DNA from: Nocardioides mangrovi
GTDB taxonomy: Bacteria > Actinomycetota > Actinomycetes > Propionibacteriales > Nocardioidaceae
Assembly: GCF_020073815.1 (NCBI RefSeq)
Contig: NZ_JAIQZJ010000010.1
Location: forward strand, 1 to 54,644
Direction of reading: 5' to 3'
Length of the DNA stretch: 54,644 nucleotides
The position numbers were made by a program, and so were the translations under genes. This document shows positions 22,818 to 31,220 of this stretch, one piece after another. Numbering within the stretch: position 1 is the stretch's first letter; the number at the start of each line of letters is the position of its first letter. A model generated the notes under the pieces. It searched no databases. It saw only the letters and a list, made by a program, of their open reading frames with translations, and had not been told where the DNA came from.

Positions 22818-24015
22818 GATCACGCTGCCGGACATCGTGGAGGCCCGGCGGGTCCTCGCGGGCGTCGCCATCGACACCCCGATGGAGGAGTCGCGCTGGC
22901 TCTCGGCGCTGGCCGGCGGCCCGGTGCAGCTCAAGTGCGAGAACCTCCAGCGCACCGGCTCCTTCAAGGCCCGCGGCGCCTACCTGCGCATCTCGCGGCT
23001 CACCCCCGAGGAGCGCGCCCGCGGCGTCGTCGCCGCCTCGGCCGGCAACCACGCGCAGGGCGTGGCGCTCGCCGCCCAGCTGCTCGGCATCAAGGCCACC
23101 GTCTTCATGCCCGAGGGCGCCCCGATCCCCAAGGAGAAGGCCACCCGCGGGTACGGCGCCGACGTGGTCTTCCACGGTCGCTACCTCGAGGACGCGCTGG
23201 CCGAGGCCCGGGCCTTCTCCGAGCGCACCGGCGCGGTCTTCATCCACCCCTTCGACCACGTGGACATCGTCACCGGGCAGGGGACCTGCGGCCTCGAGAT
23301 CCTCGAGGAGGCGCCCGAGGCGCGCACCGTCATCGTCCCGACCGGCGGTGGCGGGCTGCTGGCCGGCATCGCGATCGCGATCAAGGCCGCGCGCCCCGAC
23401 GTCCGGGTGATCGGGGTCCAGGCCGCGGGTGCCGCGGCGTACCCCGGCTCGCTGGCCGCCGGGAAGCCGGTCGCGCTCGAGTCGATGACGACGATGGCCG
23501 ACGGCATCGCCGTCGGCCTCCCGGGTCAGATCACCTTCGCCGCCGTGCGCGACCACGTGGACGAGATCGTCACCGTGGGGGAGGACTCCCTCGCGCGCGC
23601 CGTGCTCGCGGTGCTCGAGCGCGCCAAGATGCTCGTCGAGCCGGCCGGTGCCGCCGCGGTCGCGGCGGTGCTCGACGACCCGACCCGCTTCGAGACGCCC
23701 GCGGTCGCGGTCCTCTCGGGCGGCAACATCGACCCGCTGCTGCTCGGCAAGGTGATCCGGCACGGCATGGCCGCGGCCGGCCGCTACCTCAACCTGCGGG
23801 TCTGCATCCCCGACCTGCCGGGCGGGCTCGCGCAGCTGCTCACCGACGTGTCCGGCGTGGGCGCCAACGTGCTCGAGGTCGCGCACGAGCGGATCTCGCC
23901 GTCGCTGCACCTCGACGAGGTCGAGGTGCACCTCCAGCTCGAGACGCGCGGCGAGCCGCACACCCAGCAGCTGCTCAGCAGGCTGCGGGAGCGCGGCTAC
24001 CGCGTCTTCGAATAG
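22810..24015 (+). CDS. ilvA: Threonine ammonia-lyase
   Basis: A 401-residue PLP enzyme that deaminates L-threonine to 2-oxobutanoate. The PLP lysine lies in RTGSFKARGAYLR (Lys53). The SAGNHAQGVAL phosphate/substrate loop is near residues 77-87, the glycine loop is PTGGGGLLAG, and SGGNIDP lies near 307. Residues about 325-401 form an ACT-like domain (RYLNLRVCIPDLPGGLAQLLTDVS). The length and single ACT domain resemble the TdcB-like/biodegradative form more than the two-domain biosynthetic IlvA. It overlaps the AI-2E gene by 8 bases, and its TAG abuts the greA stop directly (TAGCTA). Confidence 0.88.
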   Translation: MSEITLPDIVEARRVLAGVAIDTPMEESRWLSALAGGPVQLKCENLQRTGSFKARGAYLRISRLTPEERARGVVAASAGNHAQGVALAAQLLGIKATVFMPEGAPIPKEKATRGYGADVVFHGRYLEDALAEARAFSERTGAVFIHPFDHVDIVTGQGTCGLEILEEAPEARTVIVPTGGGGLLAGIAIAIKAARPDVRVIGVQAAGAAAYPGSLAAGKPVALESMTTMADGIAVGLPGQITFAAVRDHVDEIVTVGEDSLARAVLAVLERAKMLVEPAGAAAVAAVLDDPTRFETPAVAVLSGGNIDPLLLGKVIRHGMAAAGRYLNLRVCIPDLPGGLAQLLTDVSGVGANVLEVAHERISPSLHLDEVEVHLQLETRGEPHTQQLLSRLRERGYRVFE

Positions 24016-24525
24016 CTATCCGGTGAACGGCACCGCGTCGACGATGACGACCTCGAGCATCTTGCCGTTGGGCGCCTCGTAGGAGACGGTGTCGCCCTTC
24101 GCGGAGCCGATGATCGCCGAGCCGAGCGGCGACTGCGGGGAGTAGACCTTGAGGCCGCCGGCGGCGTCCTCCATCTCGCGCGCGCCGAGGAGGAAGGTCT
24201 CGGCCTCGTCGTCGTCGTCGCCGACGAACTTGTAGGTGACCTTCATGCCGGGCTCGACGATGCCGTCGTCGGCCGGGGTCTCGCCGACCTCGGCGCGGTC
24301 GAGCATGTCCTGGAGCTGCCGGATCCGGCCCTCGAGCTTGCCCTGCTCCTCGCGGGCGGCGTGGTAGCCGCCGTTCTCCTTGAGGTCGCCCTCGTCGCGG
24401 GCGGCGCTGATCCGGGCGATGATCTCCTGGCGGACCGGACCCTTGAGGTCCTCCAGCTCCTGCTGGAGCTTGTTGTAGGCGTCCTGGGTCAGCCAGACCT
24501 TGCCCTGCTCTGCTGCCTGCGTCAT
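24016..24525 (-). CDS. greA: Transcription elongation factor GreA
   Basis: A 169-residue GreA. The N-terminal coiled-coil hairpin (AYNKLQQELEDLKGPVRQEIIARISAARDEGDLKENGGYHAAREEQGKLEGRIRQLQ) carries the acidic tip DEGDLKENG that enters the polymerase channel and stimulates cleavage of backtracked RNA. The C-terminal FKBP-like domain ends SPLGSAIIGSAKGDTVSYEAPNGK. The strong AGGAG six bases before ATG 24525 fits a leadered transcript. A TAGACT box at 24670-24675 could be the promoter, about 140 bases upstream. A GGCGGA-ACGC-TCCGCC hairpin (24554-24569) lies in the leader. Confidence 0.92.
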   Translation of the reverse strand: MTQAAEQGKVWLTQDAYNKLQQELEDLKGPVRQEIIARISAARDEGDLKENGGYHAAREEQGKLEGRIRQLQDMLDRAEVGETPADDGIVEPGMKVTYKFVGDDDDEAETFLLGAREMEDAAGGLKVYSPQSPLGSAIIGSAKGDTVSYEAPNGKMLEVVIVDAVPFTG

Positions 24526-24669
24526 GGGGTACTCCTGCTGTGCGTCGAGGTACGGCGGAACGCTCCGCCGTTCGTCGGTGGTGCCCTCCCGTGGATGCCG
24601 TCAAACGGCGTGTGCGCGACTGCGCCGGACCGTTTCACGACGGCCCTGCGGGGAGGCGTCAGACCGAAG

Positions 24670-24675
24670 AGTCTA
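24670..24675 (-). promoter_or_regulatory. Candidate greA -10 box TAGACT
   Basis: TAGACT on the minus strand, about 145 nt before the greA start. No good -35 box was found. Confidence 0.35.
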
Positions 24676-24719
24676 ACAACCGAGCGCTCGGAACGCAGGT
24701 CGAACGGCGACCGGCACGG

Positions 24720-25118
24720 TCAGCGCGGGCGGTTCTGGCCGGGCGCGGTGCAGCCGAGCAGCTCGACCGAGGTGGCCTCCCGCTCCGTGCGCACCGACTG
24801 GGTCTGCCGCCCGTCGACCGGGGTGAACGGCAGCTCGCCGACGACCGAGTGGTCCTCGGCGTAGGCCCGCAGCGTGCAGGTGGCCTGCACGTCCTCGTCG
24901 CGCAGGCTCACGTCGACGGTGGCGTCCGCCTGGTGCTCGTCCACGATGTCGTAGCCGACCAGGCTCGACTGCACCTCCGGCGTCGACTGCTCCCAGATCG
25001 TCCAGCCCAGCCAGCCGAGGAAGGCGGCCGCGACGACGACGCATAGGCCGAGCACGACGCGTCGCCGCCAGGGCGCGGGCGCGCCGTAGCGGCCGGCGAG
25101 GTCGGGCGCAACGGTCAC
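24720..25118 (-). CDS. DUF4307 membrane-anchored protein
   Basis: A 132-residue protein with one transmembrane segment (VVLGLCVVVAAAFLGWLGWTIW, about residues 22-43) after a basic PWRRR stretch, and an outer domain with strands DATVDVSLRDEDVQATCTLRAYA and two Cys residues near 81 and 123 that could form a disulfide. This is the actinobacterial DUF4307 pattern, and DUF4307 genes commonly sit beside mca as here, where the two diverge with 29 bases between. The function is unknown. Confidence 0.82.
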   Translation of the reverse strand: MTVAPDLAGRYGAPAPWRRRVVLGLCVVVAAAFLGWLGWTIWEQSTPEVQSSLVGYDIVDEHQADATVDVSLRDEDVQATCTLRAYAEDHSVVGELPFTPVDGRQTQSVRTEREATSVELLGCTAPGQNRPR

Positions 25119-25135
25119 CCCGAAATGGTCCCATC

Positions 25136-25141
25136 TAGGAT
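25136..25141 (+). promoter_or_regulatory. Leaderless -10 box TAGGAT for mca
   Basis: TAGGAT lies 6 nt before GTG 25148. Confidence 0.55.
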
Positions 25142-25147
25142 CGAGGG

Positions 25148-26032
25148 GTGACGCAGCACCCCCGCACCGGCTACCGGCTCATGCACGTGCACGCCCACCC
25201 CGACGACGAGTCCAGCAAGGGGGCGGCGAGCACCGCGATGTACGTCGCCCAGGGCGTCGACGTCCACGTGGCGACCTGCACGGGCGGCGAGCGCGGCTCG
25301 ATCCTCAACCCCAAGATGGACCGGCCGGACATCCTCGAGAACATCACCGAGATCCGCCGCCAGGAGATGGAGCGGGCCCGCGACATCCTCGGCATCCGCC
25401 AGGACTGGCTGGGCTTCGTCGACTCCGGCTGGCCGGAGGGCGACCCGAAGCCGCCGCTGCCCGAGGGCTGCTTCGCGCTGGTGCCGATCGAGGAGGCCGC
25501 GGCGCCGCTGGTCCGGCTGATCCGACACTTCCGGCCGCACGTCCTGACGACGTACGACGAGCGCGGCGGCTACCCGCACCCCGACCACATCAAGTGCCAC
25601 GAGATCAGCGTCTACGCCTTCGAGGCCGCCGCCGACCCGGAGCGCTACCCCGAGCTGGGGGAGCCGTGGCAGGCGCTCAAGCTCTACTACCACCACTCGT
25701 TCAACAAGGCGCGGATCCAGGCGATCCACGACGCGATGATCGCCCACGGCCTGGAGTCGCCGTGGGAGGAGCGGCTCAAGGACTGGAAGGACGAGCCGGA
25801 GTGGGAGGCCCGGGTCACCACGCGGGTGCCCTGCTCGGACTACTTCGGCGTCCGTGACCAGGCGCTGCTCGCCCACGCGACCCAGATCGACCCCGACGGG
25901 TTCTGGTTCGCGATCCCGCGGGAGATCCAGGCCGACACCTGGCCGACCGAGGACTTCGAGCTGGTGACGTCGTTCGTGGACGCTCCGACCCCGGAGGACG
26001 ACCTCTTCGCCGGCATCACCGACCCCGCCTGA
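25148..26032 (+). CDS. mca: Mycothiol S-conjugate amidase Mca
   Basis: A 294-residue zinc amidase of the LmbE/PIG-L fold. The metal-binding motif AHPDDE lies at residues 16-21, and PHPDHIKCHEISVYAF near 143-158 provides the third ligand. TGGERGSILNP and the Mca-specific YYHHSFNKARIQAIHDAM separate it from the related deacetylase MshB. It cuts mycothiol-drug conjugates into a mercapturic acid for export and a GlcN-Ins part for reuse. Its presence shows the host makes mycothiol. A small membrane protein gene follows after 12 bases, probably in the same transcript. Confidence 0.9.
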   Translation: MTQHPRTGYRLMHVHAHPDDESSKGAASTAMYVAQGVDVHVATCTGGERGSILNPKMDRPDILENITEIRRQEMERARDILGIRQDWLGFVDSGWPEGDPKPPLPEGCFALVPIEEAAAPLVRLIRHFRPHVLTTYDERGGYPHPDHIKCHEISVYAFEAAADPERYPELGEPWQALKLYYHHSFNKARIQAIHDAMIAHGLESPWEERLKDWKDEPEWEARVTTRVPCSDYFGVRDQALLAHATQIDPDGFWFAIPREIQADTWPTEDFELVTSFVDAPTPEDDLFAGITDPA

Positions 26033-26044
26033 GAGACTGGTCCC

Positions 26045-26320
26045 ATGCAGGTGCTCAACCTCCTTCCCCAGGTGCTCGTCTACGTCGACCAGGTCCCCGA
26101 GGACAACGACGTCAAGGCCGGCTGGCTCGCGTTCGCGATCTTCATCGCCCTGATCCTCGCCGTGGCCTTCCTCGGGTGGAGCCTGGTCAAGCAGCTGCGC
26201 AAGGTCGACGCCGCCGAGGAGGCCGGTCTCTACGACCCGTCGGACAAGAAGAAGGCGCCCCTGCCGCCGGTCGAGGGCGAGCCGTCCGAGACCCCCGGGA
26301 CCACGCAGCAGTCCTCCTGA
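26045..26320 (+). CDS. Small single-span membrane protein
   Basis: A 91-residue protein with one transmembrane helix (GWLAFAIFIALILAVAFLGWSLV, about residues 26-48), then a charged juxtamembrane part (KQLRKVDAAEEAG) and a proline/threonine-rich disordered tail. I recall similar small proteins next to mca in Nocardioides-type genomes, but no function is known. It begins 12 bases after mca and ends at a GCCGGC-GTGA-GCCGGC hairpin (26327-26342). Confidence 0.7.
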   Translation: MQVLNLLPQVLVYVDQVPEDNDVKAGWLAFAIFIALILAVAFLGWSLVKQLRKVDAAEEAGLYDPSDKKKAPLPPVEGEPSETPGTTQQSS

Positions 26321-26326
26321 GCCCCG

Positions 26327-26345
26327 GCCGGCGTGAGCCGGCTCA
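26327..26345 (+). terminator. Short GC hairpin after the mca operon
   Basis: GCCGGC arms around GTGA, overlapping a second palindrome TGAGCCGGCTCA. It lies 6 bases past the stop. It could end the mca transcript; no U-tract. Confidence 0.4.
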
Positions 26346-26513
26346 CCGCCGTCACGGCCGCTCTGTCGCGAAATGACAAGAAGCTGTCGCTCGGCGGCAA
26401 GGCCCCGTGGGAGCGCACCCACCAGAATTGCTGCCACAACGCGACCGCGTCGCCAGGTCGGTGCAGCATCCCGGGGCCGCACCGGCCGGCGCGTGCTCGG
26501 GGTCGCGTGAGCA

Positions 26514-27515
26514 TCAGCCCACTGTCTGGCGCAGGGCCTTCCGGTAGGCCAGCGGGCTCATCCCGAACCACCGCCGGCTCGCGCGGCTGAAGGTGCTCTG
26601 CTCGAGGTAGCCCAGCTCAGTGGCGAGGTGGCGCAACGACATGTCGGTGTCGCGCAGGTAGTTCTCCGCCGTGCGCCGGCGCACGTCCTGCACCAGCTCG
26701 ACGAAGGTGACGCCCTCGTCCTCGAGCCGCCGCTGCAGGGTGCGCGGGTGCAGGCCGAGCCCGTCGGCGACGACCGCGAGCTCCACGGTGCCGCCCGGCA
26801 GCAGCCGGCGGATGAGGTCGTTGACCATCGGCACGGTGCTCTGCGTCGTGCTGGTCACCGACTGGAGGTAGGCCACCATCGCGTCGTGCGTCTCGGCGTC
26901 GCTGGAGAGCGGTCGGTCCAGGTCGGAGGCGGCGAAGACGAAGCCGGTCACGGGCTGCCCGAAGGTGCACGGCGACTCGTAGTGGCGCTCGTAGTCCTCG
27001 ACCGTCCCGAGCGGCCGGTGCGCCAGCTCGGTGGCGAGCGGGTGCCAGCCGGGCGCGACCAGCAGCCGGACCACCCGCAGCGCCAGGCCGAGGCCGACCT
27101 CCGCGGCCTGGGAGTACGGCGGGCCGGGCAGCGTCCGCTGCAGGAAGAAGCGGACCCGGCCGTCCCCGGCGGGCTCGAGCCGCGGGACCGCGCCGGGGGT
27201 GTAGGCCCGCAGGTAGCGCTGGAAGGTGCGGATCGCCGCGCCCACCGTGGGTGCGGTCCGGGCCGCGGCGCCGACCGACCCGAGCACCTCGATGTCCTGA
27301 CGCGTCGCGAGCCGCCGGCCGAAGCCGATCGTCCCGGTCGCGTCGGCGGCCGCCTCGACGACCTGGAGCATGGCGACGAAGCTGATGAAGCTCCCGAAGT
27401 CGCCGACGGACTCCCGCGCGATCCCCGCCCGCTCGAGGAGCAGTGCGCTGTCCCCGCCCAGCTCGTCGACGAGGTCGACGAACCCGGTGAGCGACGTTCC
27501 TCGGATGAGGATCAT
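26514..27515 (-). CDS. AraC family transcriptional regulator
   Basis: A 333-residue regulator with an N-terminal AraC-binding-like domain of the Arabinose_bd/OruR type (residues about 10-200, LLLERAGIARESVGDFGSFISF) and a C-terminal AraC DNA-binding domain with two HTHs. The first is VELAVVADGLGLHPRTLQRRL and the second SLRHLATELGYLEQSTFSRASRRWFGMSPLAYR. Regulators of this layout often control lipid or steroid catabolism genes and lie next to them. It sits 52 bases downstream of the thiolase-like gene on the same strand, so it may be the last gene of that transcript. ATG 27515 begins MILIRGTSLTGF. Confidence 0.85.
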   Translation of the reverse strand: MILIRGTSLTGFVDLVDELGGDSALLLERAGIARESVGDFGSFISFVAMLQVVEAAADATGTIGFGRRLATRQDIEVLGSVGAAARTAPTVGAAIRTFQRYLRAYTPGAVPRLEPAGDGRVRFFLQRTLPGPPYSQAAEVGLGLALRVVRLLVAPGWHPLATELAHRPLGTVEDYERHYESPCTFGQPVTGFVFAASDLDRPLSSDAETHDAMVAYLQSVTSTTQSTVPMVNDLIRRLLPGGTVELAVVADGLGLHPRTLQRRLEDEGVTFVELVQDVRRRTAENYLRDTDMSLRHLATELGYLEQSTFSRASRRWFGMSPLAYRKALRQTVG

Positions 27516-27567
27516 GGAGAGACCCTGCGTCCCGATCGCCGACCTCGCAACCGGAACGCCGAGATTG

Positions 27568-29208
27568 CTAGAGCGACGCCTCGAACTCCGCCGCCTGGCG
27601 GTCGACGGCGGTCCAGTCCACCTCGCCCGCGGGCGCCAGCCGGCCCGGGTCGGTGGAGACGAGGTTGCGGTCGGCGTACGCCCGGACGTAGACGCGGCGG
27701 CCGACCGGGTCCGGGCCGCCGAGGACCGCGAAGACCTCCTCGTCGTCCTCGGGGGCGGTGGCCATGAAGCGCGCACCGCTCTCCTCCAGGCGACCGACCA
27801 CGATGCCCGGGCCGTGGCCGTCGCGGCCGAAGCGGACGGTGTAGGTCTCGACCGTCGCCCAGCCCTCGGGGTGCGGGTCGAGCGTCGGGGCCGGCCAGGC
27901 GTCGATCTCGGCCTGCACCTCGGAGCTGGCGTCGGCGCGCCAGGCGGCCGGGCGGGCGGAGTAGAGGCCGACGGAGTACTTCGAGAGCATCCCGCCGTTG
28001 GCGCCGACCAGCGCGACGGCGTCGGGCTCGGCCCGGCAGCGCTCGACGGCCTCGGCGATGGCGTGCATCGAGTAGTTGTTGCCGGCGCCGCCGAAGAAGG
28101 GGAGGCCGCCGGTGAGGGTGAACCCGCGCGGGTCGTCGGCGTCGAGGCCGAGCCCGTCGAGGACGCTCGACACCGCGACCGGGAAGCAGGAGTAGAGGTC
28201 GAGGAGATCGACGTCGTCGAGCCCGAGGCCCGCGACCTCGAGGGCGTGCCGGACCGCCAGTACGGCGGCGGGGTACGCCGAGAGGTCCTGCCGGTCGAAG
28301 AAGTCGCGGCTGCGCAGGTCGGCGTGGCCGTGCAGGAAGACCCAGCGGTCCTCGGGGATCCCGAGCCGGCGTGCGGCGGCGACCGAGGTGAGCAGGACGG
28401 CCGCGCCCTGGTTGACCTGGTCGCGCGCGACCAGGAAGCGCGGGTAGGGGTCGACGATCGGGCGGTTGCGCTCGGTCGGGGTGGCCAGCTCGCGCGCGGT
28501 GCGCACCTCCGGCGCTGCGGACCACGGGTTGGCCGCGGCCACCTCGGTGAAGGGCGCGAAGAGCGCGCCCATGCCCGCGGCGTACTCCTCGCGCGAGAGG
28601 CCGAGGCGCGCACGGCGGGCGTTCTCGAAGAGGGCGTACTGCACCGGCGCGTCGAGCAACCCGTGGATCACCGTCTGCCAGAAGACCAGGCCGCGCAGCC
28701 CGATGCCGCGGTCCTCCAGCTGGCCGCCGACGGTCTCGGAGAAGTCCGGCGGGTCGTCGGACCCGGCGAGGTGCCGCGCGGTCGAGATCGCCTCGGCGCC
28801 CGTCACGAGGACGACCTCGCGCTCGCCGGCCGCGATCGCCCCGGCCAGCTCGGTGACCAACGCCTGCGGCGCCTGCCCGCCGACCACCTCGAGGATCGCG
28901 TGGGCCGGGTCGGCGCCGACCCGCCGGGCGACGGCGCGGGGGAAGTTGTCGGCGCGGCCGAGCGGCGCCTCGGCGATCGGGGTCGAGGTCTCGAACTGGC
29001 GGACGCCGGCCACGGTGTCGATCGCCGCGGCGAGGGCGGCCGGGTCGGCACCGGTGTCGGCGAGCGCCGTCGCCGCCGCTCGCCCGGCCAGGTCCGCGGC
29101 GGAGAAGCCGGCGTAGCCCGGGTCGTCGATCCGCTCGGCGTACTGGCCGACGCCGACCAGCACGGGGGTGGCGGGGTCGAGGTCGTCGTACCGGTCCGGG
29201 GAGCGCAT
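27568..29208 (-). CDS. Acetyl-CoA acetyltransferase / SCP2-type thiolase-like protein
   Basis: A 546-residue protein of the non-canonical thiolase group. ATPVLVGVGQYAERIDDPGY opens it, VGGQAPQALVTELAGAIAAGE and VVLVTGAEAISTAR correspond to the thiolase core around the first catalytic position, LDLYSCFPVAVSSVL carries a Cys, and TGGLPFFGGAGNNYSMHAIAE is a strong family signature. The usual nucleophilic Cys of degradative thiolases is not in its standard motif, so it may bind or transfer acyl-CoA rather than cleave it. Homologues occur in fatty-acid and sterol side-chain breakdown. It has a leaderless promoter and is followed by the AraC gene. Confidence 0.8.
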   Translation of the reverse strand: MRSPDRYDDLDPATPVLVGVGQYAERIDDPGYAGFSAADLAGRAAATALADTGADPAALAAAIDTVAGVRQFETSTPIAEAPLGRADNFPRAVARRVGADPAHAILEVVGGQAPQALVTELAGAIAAGEREVVLVTGAEAISTARHLAGSDDPPDFSETVGGQLEDRGIGLRGLVFWQTVIHGLLDAPVQYALFENARRARLGLSREEYAAGMGALFAPFTEVAAANPWSAAPEVRTARELATPTERNRPIVDPYPRFLVARDQVNQGAAVLLTSVAAARRLGIPEDRWVFLHGHADLRSRDFFDRQDLSAYPAAVLAVRHALEVAGLGLDDVDLLDLYSCFPVAVSSVLDGLGLDADDPRGFTLTGGLPFFGGAGNNYSMHAIAEAVERCRAEPDAVALVGANGGMLSKYSVGLYSARPAAWRADASSEVQAEIDAWPAPTLDPHPEGWATVETYTVRFGRDGHGPGIVVGRLEESGARFMATAPEDDEEVFAVLGGPDPVGRRVYVRAYADRNLVSTDPGRLAPAGEVDWTAVDRQAAEFEASL

Positions 29209-29214
29209 GCCGCG

Positions 29215-29220
29215 ACGGTA
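29215..29220 (-). promoter_or_regulatory. Leaderless -10 box TACCGT for the thiolase-like gene
   Basis: TACCGT on the minus strand, 6 nt before ATG 29208. Confidence 0.5.
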
Positions 29221-29293
29221 CGCGTCCGCAAATAGTCGGAGAACGCTGCCCGAATGATGGCGCCGCGCCGGGTTCCGTACGGCGATCCGCGGC

Positions 29294-29299
29294 TAGCGT
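29294..29299 (+). promoter_or_regulatory. Leaderless -10 box TAGCGT for the GT87 gene
   Basis: TAGCGT lies 6 nt before GTG 29306. Confidence 0.55.
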
Positions 29300-29305
29300 C
29301 CCAGC

Positions 29306-30622
29306 GTGGACAGACGCGTGCTCGCCACCGGGTCGGTCGCGGCCGTGGCCGCGCTCGTGTGCGGGCTGGTCGCCTGGCGCTGGGCGCGCTTCATCGACCT
29401 GCAGGTCTACCGGATGGGCGCCGAGGCGGTCCTCCACGGCCGGGTCTACGACGTGCACCTCGACATCTCCGACCTGCCCTTCACCTACCCGCCGTTCGCG
29501 GCGCTGCTGATGCTGCCGCTCACCGTGCCGCCGTTCCCGCTCGCGGTCGCGCTGACGACGTTCGCGAGCGTGGTCGCGCTCGCGGCCGTGGTCGCGCTGG
29601 TGCTGCGGTGCTGCCCGCCGGCGCCGTGGTGGGCGCTCCCGGCTGTCGTCGCCGGCGCCGTGCTCAGCGAGCCGGTCTGGGCGACCCTGTCCTTCGGCCA
29701 GGTCAACCTGCTGCTCATGGCGGCGGTGACCTACGACGTCCTCCGCGACGACCGTCGTACGTCGGGGTGGCTGGTCGGTCTGGCGGCCGGGGTGAAGCTC
29801 ACGCCCCTGGTCCTCGTGGCCTTCCTGGTGCTGACCGGTCGGCGACGGGCGGCCGGCACCGCCCTGGCGACCTTCGCCGCCACGGTCGCCGCCGCGGGCC
29901 TCGCCGCCCCGCAGCAGTCCTGGAGCTACTGGACGTCGGTGCTGTGGGAGCCGAGCCGGATCGGCGGGGTCGCCTTCGCCGGCAACCAGTCGGTCAACGG
30001 GATGCTGTCGCGCGTCGTCGGCCACGAGGCCGGGACCGCCCTGTGGTTCGCGGTGGCCTCGGCCGTCGCCGGCCTCACGCTGCTCGTGGCGGCCGCCGCC
30101 TGGCGCTCGCCGCTCCCGACCGCACGGCCGCTGGGCCTGTGCCTGGCGGCCTTCGCGATGCTCTACGCCTCCCCGATCTCGTGGGACCACCACTGGGTGT
30201 GGGCGGTGCCGACAGCGGCGGCACTGTGGTGCACGCCGTGGCGCTGGGCGCGCGGCTTCACGATCGCCTGGGTGCTGCTCTTCCTGTCCCGGGCGATCTG
30301 GTGGGCGCCGTTCCGCGACGACCGGGAGTACGACTGGGGCATGGTCGAGCACGTCCCCGGCGACTCCTACGTGTGGGTCTCGCTGGTGCTCGTCGCGCTG
30401 GTGGCGTGGTCGCTGCGCTCAGATCTTCGTCGGGATGTGCATGACGGTCCCGCCGTCCATGGTGAACTCCGAGCCGGTGGTGAAGGTCGCCTCGTCGCTG
30501 GCCAGGAAGACCACGAAGGTGGCGACCTCCTCGACCCGGCCGGGCCGGCCGAGCGGGATCGGGATGAGGTCCTCGGGCATCTGGTCCGTGGCCGGCGTGG
30601 AGATGCGACCCGGGTGGAGTGA
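29306..30622 (+). CDS. GT87 family polyprenyl-phosphate mannosyltransferase-like protein, 3' end uncertain
   Basis: An integral membrane glycosyltransferase of the DUF2029/GT-C class (438 residues as read). The first loop after TM1 carries the acidic catalytic region FIDLQVYRMGAEAVLHGR, then FTYPPFAALLMLPLTVPPF, VWATLSFGQVNLLLMAAV, AAGVKLTPLVLVAFLVL and SPISWDHHWVWAVP, all typical. Such enzymes take mannose or arabinose from a polyprenyl phosphate donor and add it to lipoglycans on the outer face. The last membrane helix ends at about 30424, where most homologues stop. The remaining 66 charged residues run antisense to the convergent SDR gene and are probably not native. Confidence 0.78.
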   Translation: MDRRVLATGSVAAVAALVCGLVAWRWARFIDLQVYRMGAEAVLHGRVYDVHLDISDLPFTYPPFAALLMLPLTVPPFPLAVALTTFASVVALAAVVALVLRCCPPAPWWALPAVVAGAVLSEPVWATLSFGQVNLLLMAAVTYDVLRDDRRTSGWLVGLAAGVKLTPLVLVAFLVLTGRRRAAGTALATFAATVAAAGLAAPQQSWSYWTSVLWEPSRIGGVAFAGNQSVNGMLSRVVGHEAGTALWFAVASAVAGLTLLVAAAAWRSPLPTARPLGLCLAAFAMLYASPISWDHHWVWAVPTAAALWCTPWRWARGFTIAWVLLFLSRAIWWAPFRDDREYDWGMVEHVPGDSYVWVSLVLVALVAWSLRSDLRRDVHDGPAVHGELRAGGEGRLVAGQEDHEGGDLLDPAGPAERDRDEVLGHLVRGRRGDATRVE

Positions 30623-31171
30623 GTTGACCCGGATGCCGTGCGGCGCGAGCTCCATCGCGGCCGACTTGGTGAGCCCGCGCAGGCCCCACTTGGAGGCGAC
30701 GTACCCGTGCGCCCAGGGGGTGCCGCGCAGGCCCTCGATGGATGAGGTGTTGATGATCGAGCCGCCGCCGGCGGCGATCATCGCGTCGGCCGCGGCCTTC
30801 ATGCCGAGGAAGGCGCCGGTGAGGTTGACGTCGAGCATCTGCTGCCAGTGCTCGCGTCGGTAGCGCTGGAGCTGGCCGCCGTTGAAGATGCCGGCGTTGT
30901 TGAAGAGCACGTCGAGCTTCCCGTACGTCGAGGTGGCCAGCTCGACCGCGGCCGCCCAGTCCTCCTCGGACGTGACGTCGAGGTGGACGTAGGTCGCGCT
31001 GCTCTGCCCGAACTCCTGGCGCAGCTCCTCGGCGAGCGCCTGACCCTCCTCGTCGAGCAGGTCACCGATGACGACCTGCGCGCCCTCGGCCACGAGCATC
31101 CGCGCGGAGGCACCGCCGATGTTGCGCGCTCCGCCACTGATCAGGGCGACCTTGCCCTCCACACGACCCAT
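30419..31171 (-). CDS. Short-chain dehydrogenase/reductase, hydroxysteroid dehydrogenase-like
   Basis: A 250-residue classical SDR. The NAD(P) loop is SGGARNIGGASARML (residues about 12-26), followed by HLDVTSEEDW, NNAGIF, the catalytic Ser in IINTSSIEGLRG and YVASK for the Tyr-Lys pair; the C-terminus is TGSEFTMDGG. The order matches 3-alpha- or 20-beta-hydroxysteroid dehydrogenases, which oxidise or reduce ring hydroxyls, though close relatives act on other alcohols. Transcription is leaderless from TAGCCT. A KstR-type operator overlies the -35 region, so steroid- or lipid-linked control is likely. It diverges from the DapB-like gene. Confidence 0.84.
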   Translation of the reverse strand: MGRVEGKVALISGGARNIGGASARMLVAEGAQVVIGDLLDEEGQALAEELRQEFGQSSATYVHLDVTSEEDWAAAVELATSTYGKLDVLFNNAGIFNGGQLQRYRREHWQQMLDVNLTGAFLGMKAAADAMIAAGGGSIINTSSIEGLRGTPWAHGYVASKWGLRGLTKSAAMELAPHGIRVNSLHPGRISTPATDQMPEDLIPIPLGRPGRVEEVATFVVFLASDEATFTTGSEFTMDGGTVMHIPTKI

Positions 31172-31177
31172 GGCCGC

Positions 31178-31183
31178 AGGCTA
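31178..31183 (-). promoter_or_regulatory. Leaderless -10 box TAGCCT for the SDR gene
   Basis: TAGCCT on the minus strand, 6 nt before ATG 31171 and 8 nt from the KstR-like operator. Confidence 0.6.
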
Positions 31184-31191
31184 GCATCGCG

Positions 31192-31207
31192 CTAGAACAG
31201 GTTCTAG
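31192..31207. promoter_or_regulatory. KstR-like operator, perfect palindrome CTAGAACAGGTTCTAG
   Basis: The central 14 bases (TAGAACAGGTTCTA) fit the published mycobacterial KstR consensus TnnAACnnGTTnnA at every fixed position. It lies between the SDR and DapB-like genes and covers the -35 region of the SDR promoter. Confidence 0.65.
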
Positions 31208-31220
31208 AAATGAGATCCAG

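Noticed and set aside
31192..31207. LexA or generic AT-type palindrome reading of CTAGAACAGGTTCTAG
   Set aside because: Actinobacterial LexA sites are GAACnnnnGTTC-like with a different spacer; the AAC-N2-GTT arrangement fits KstR better.
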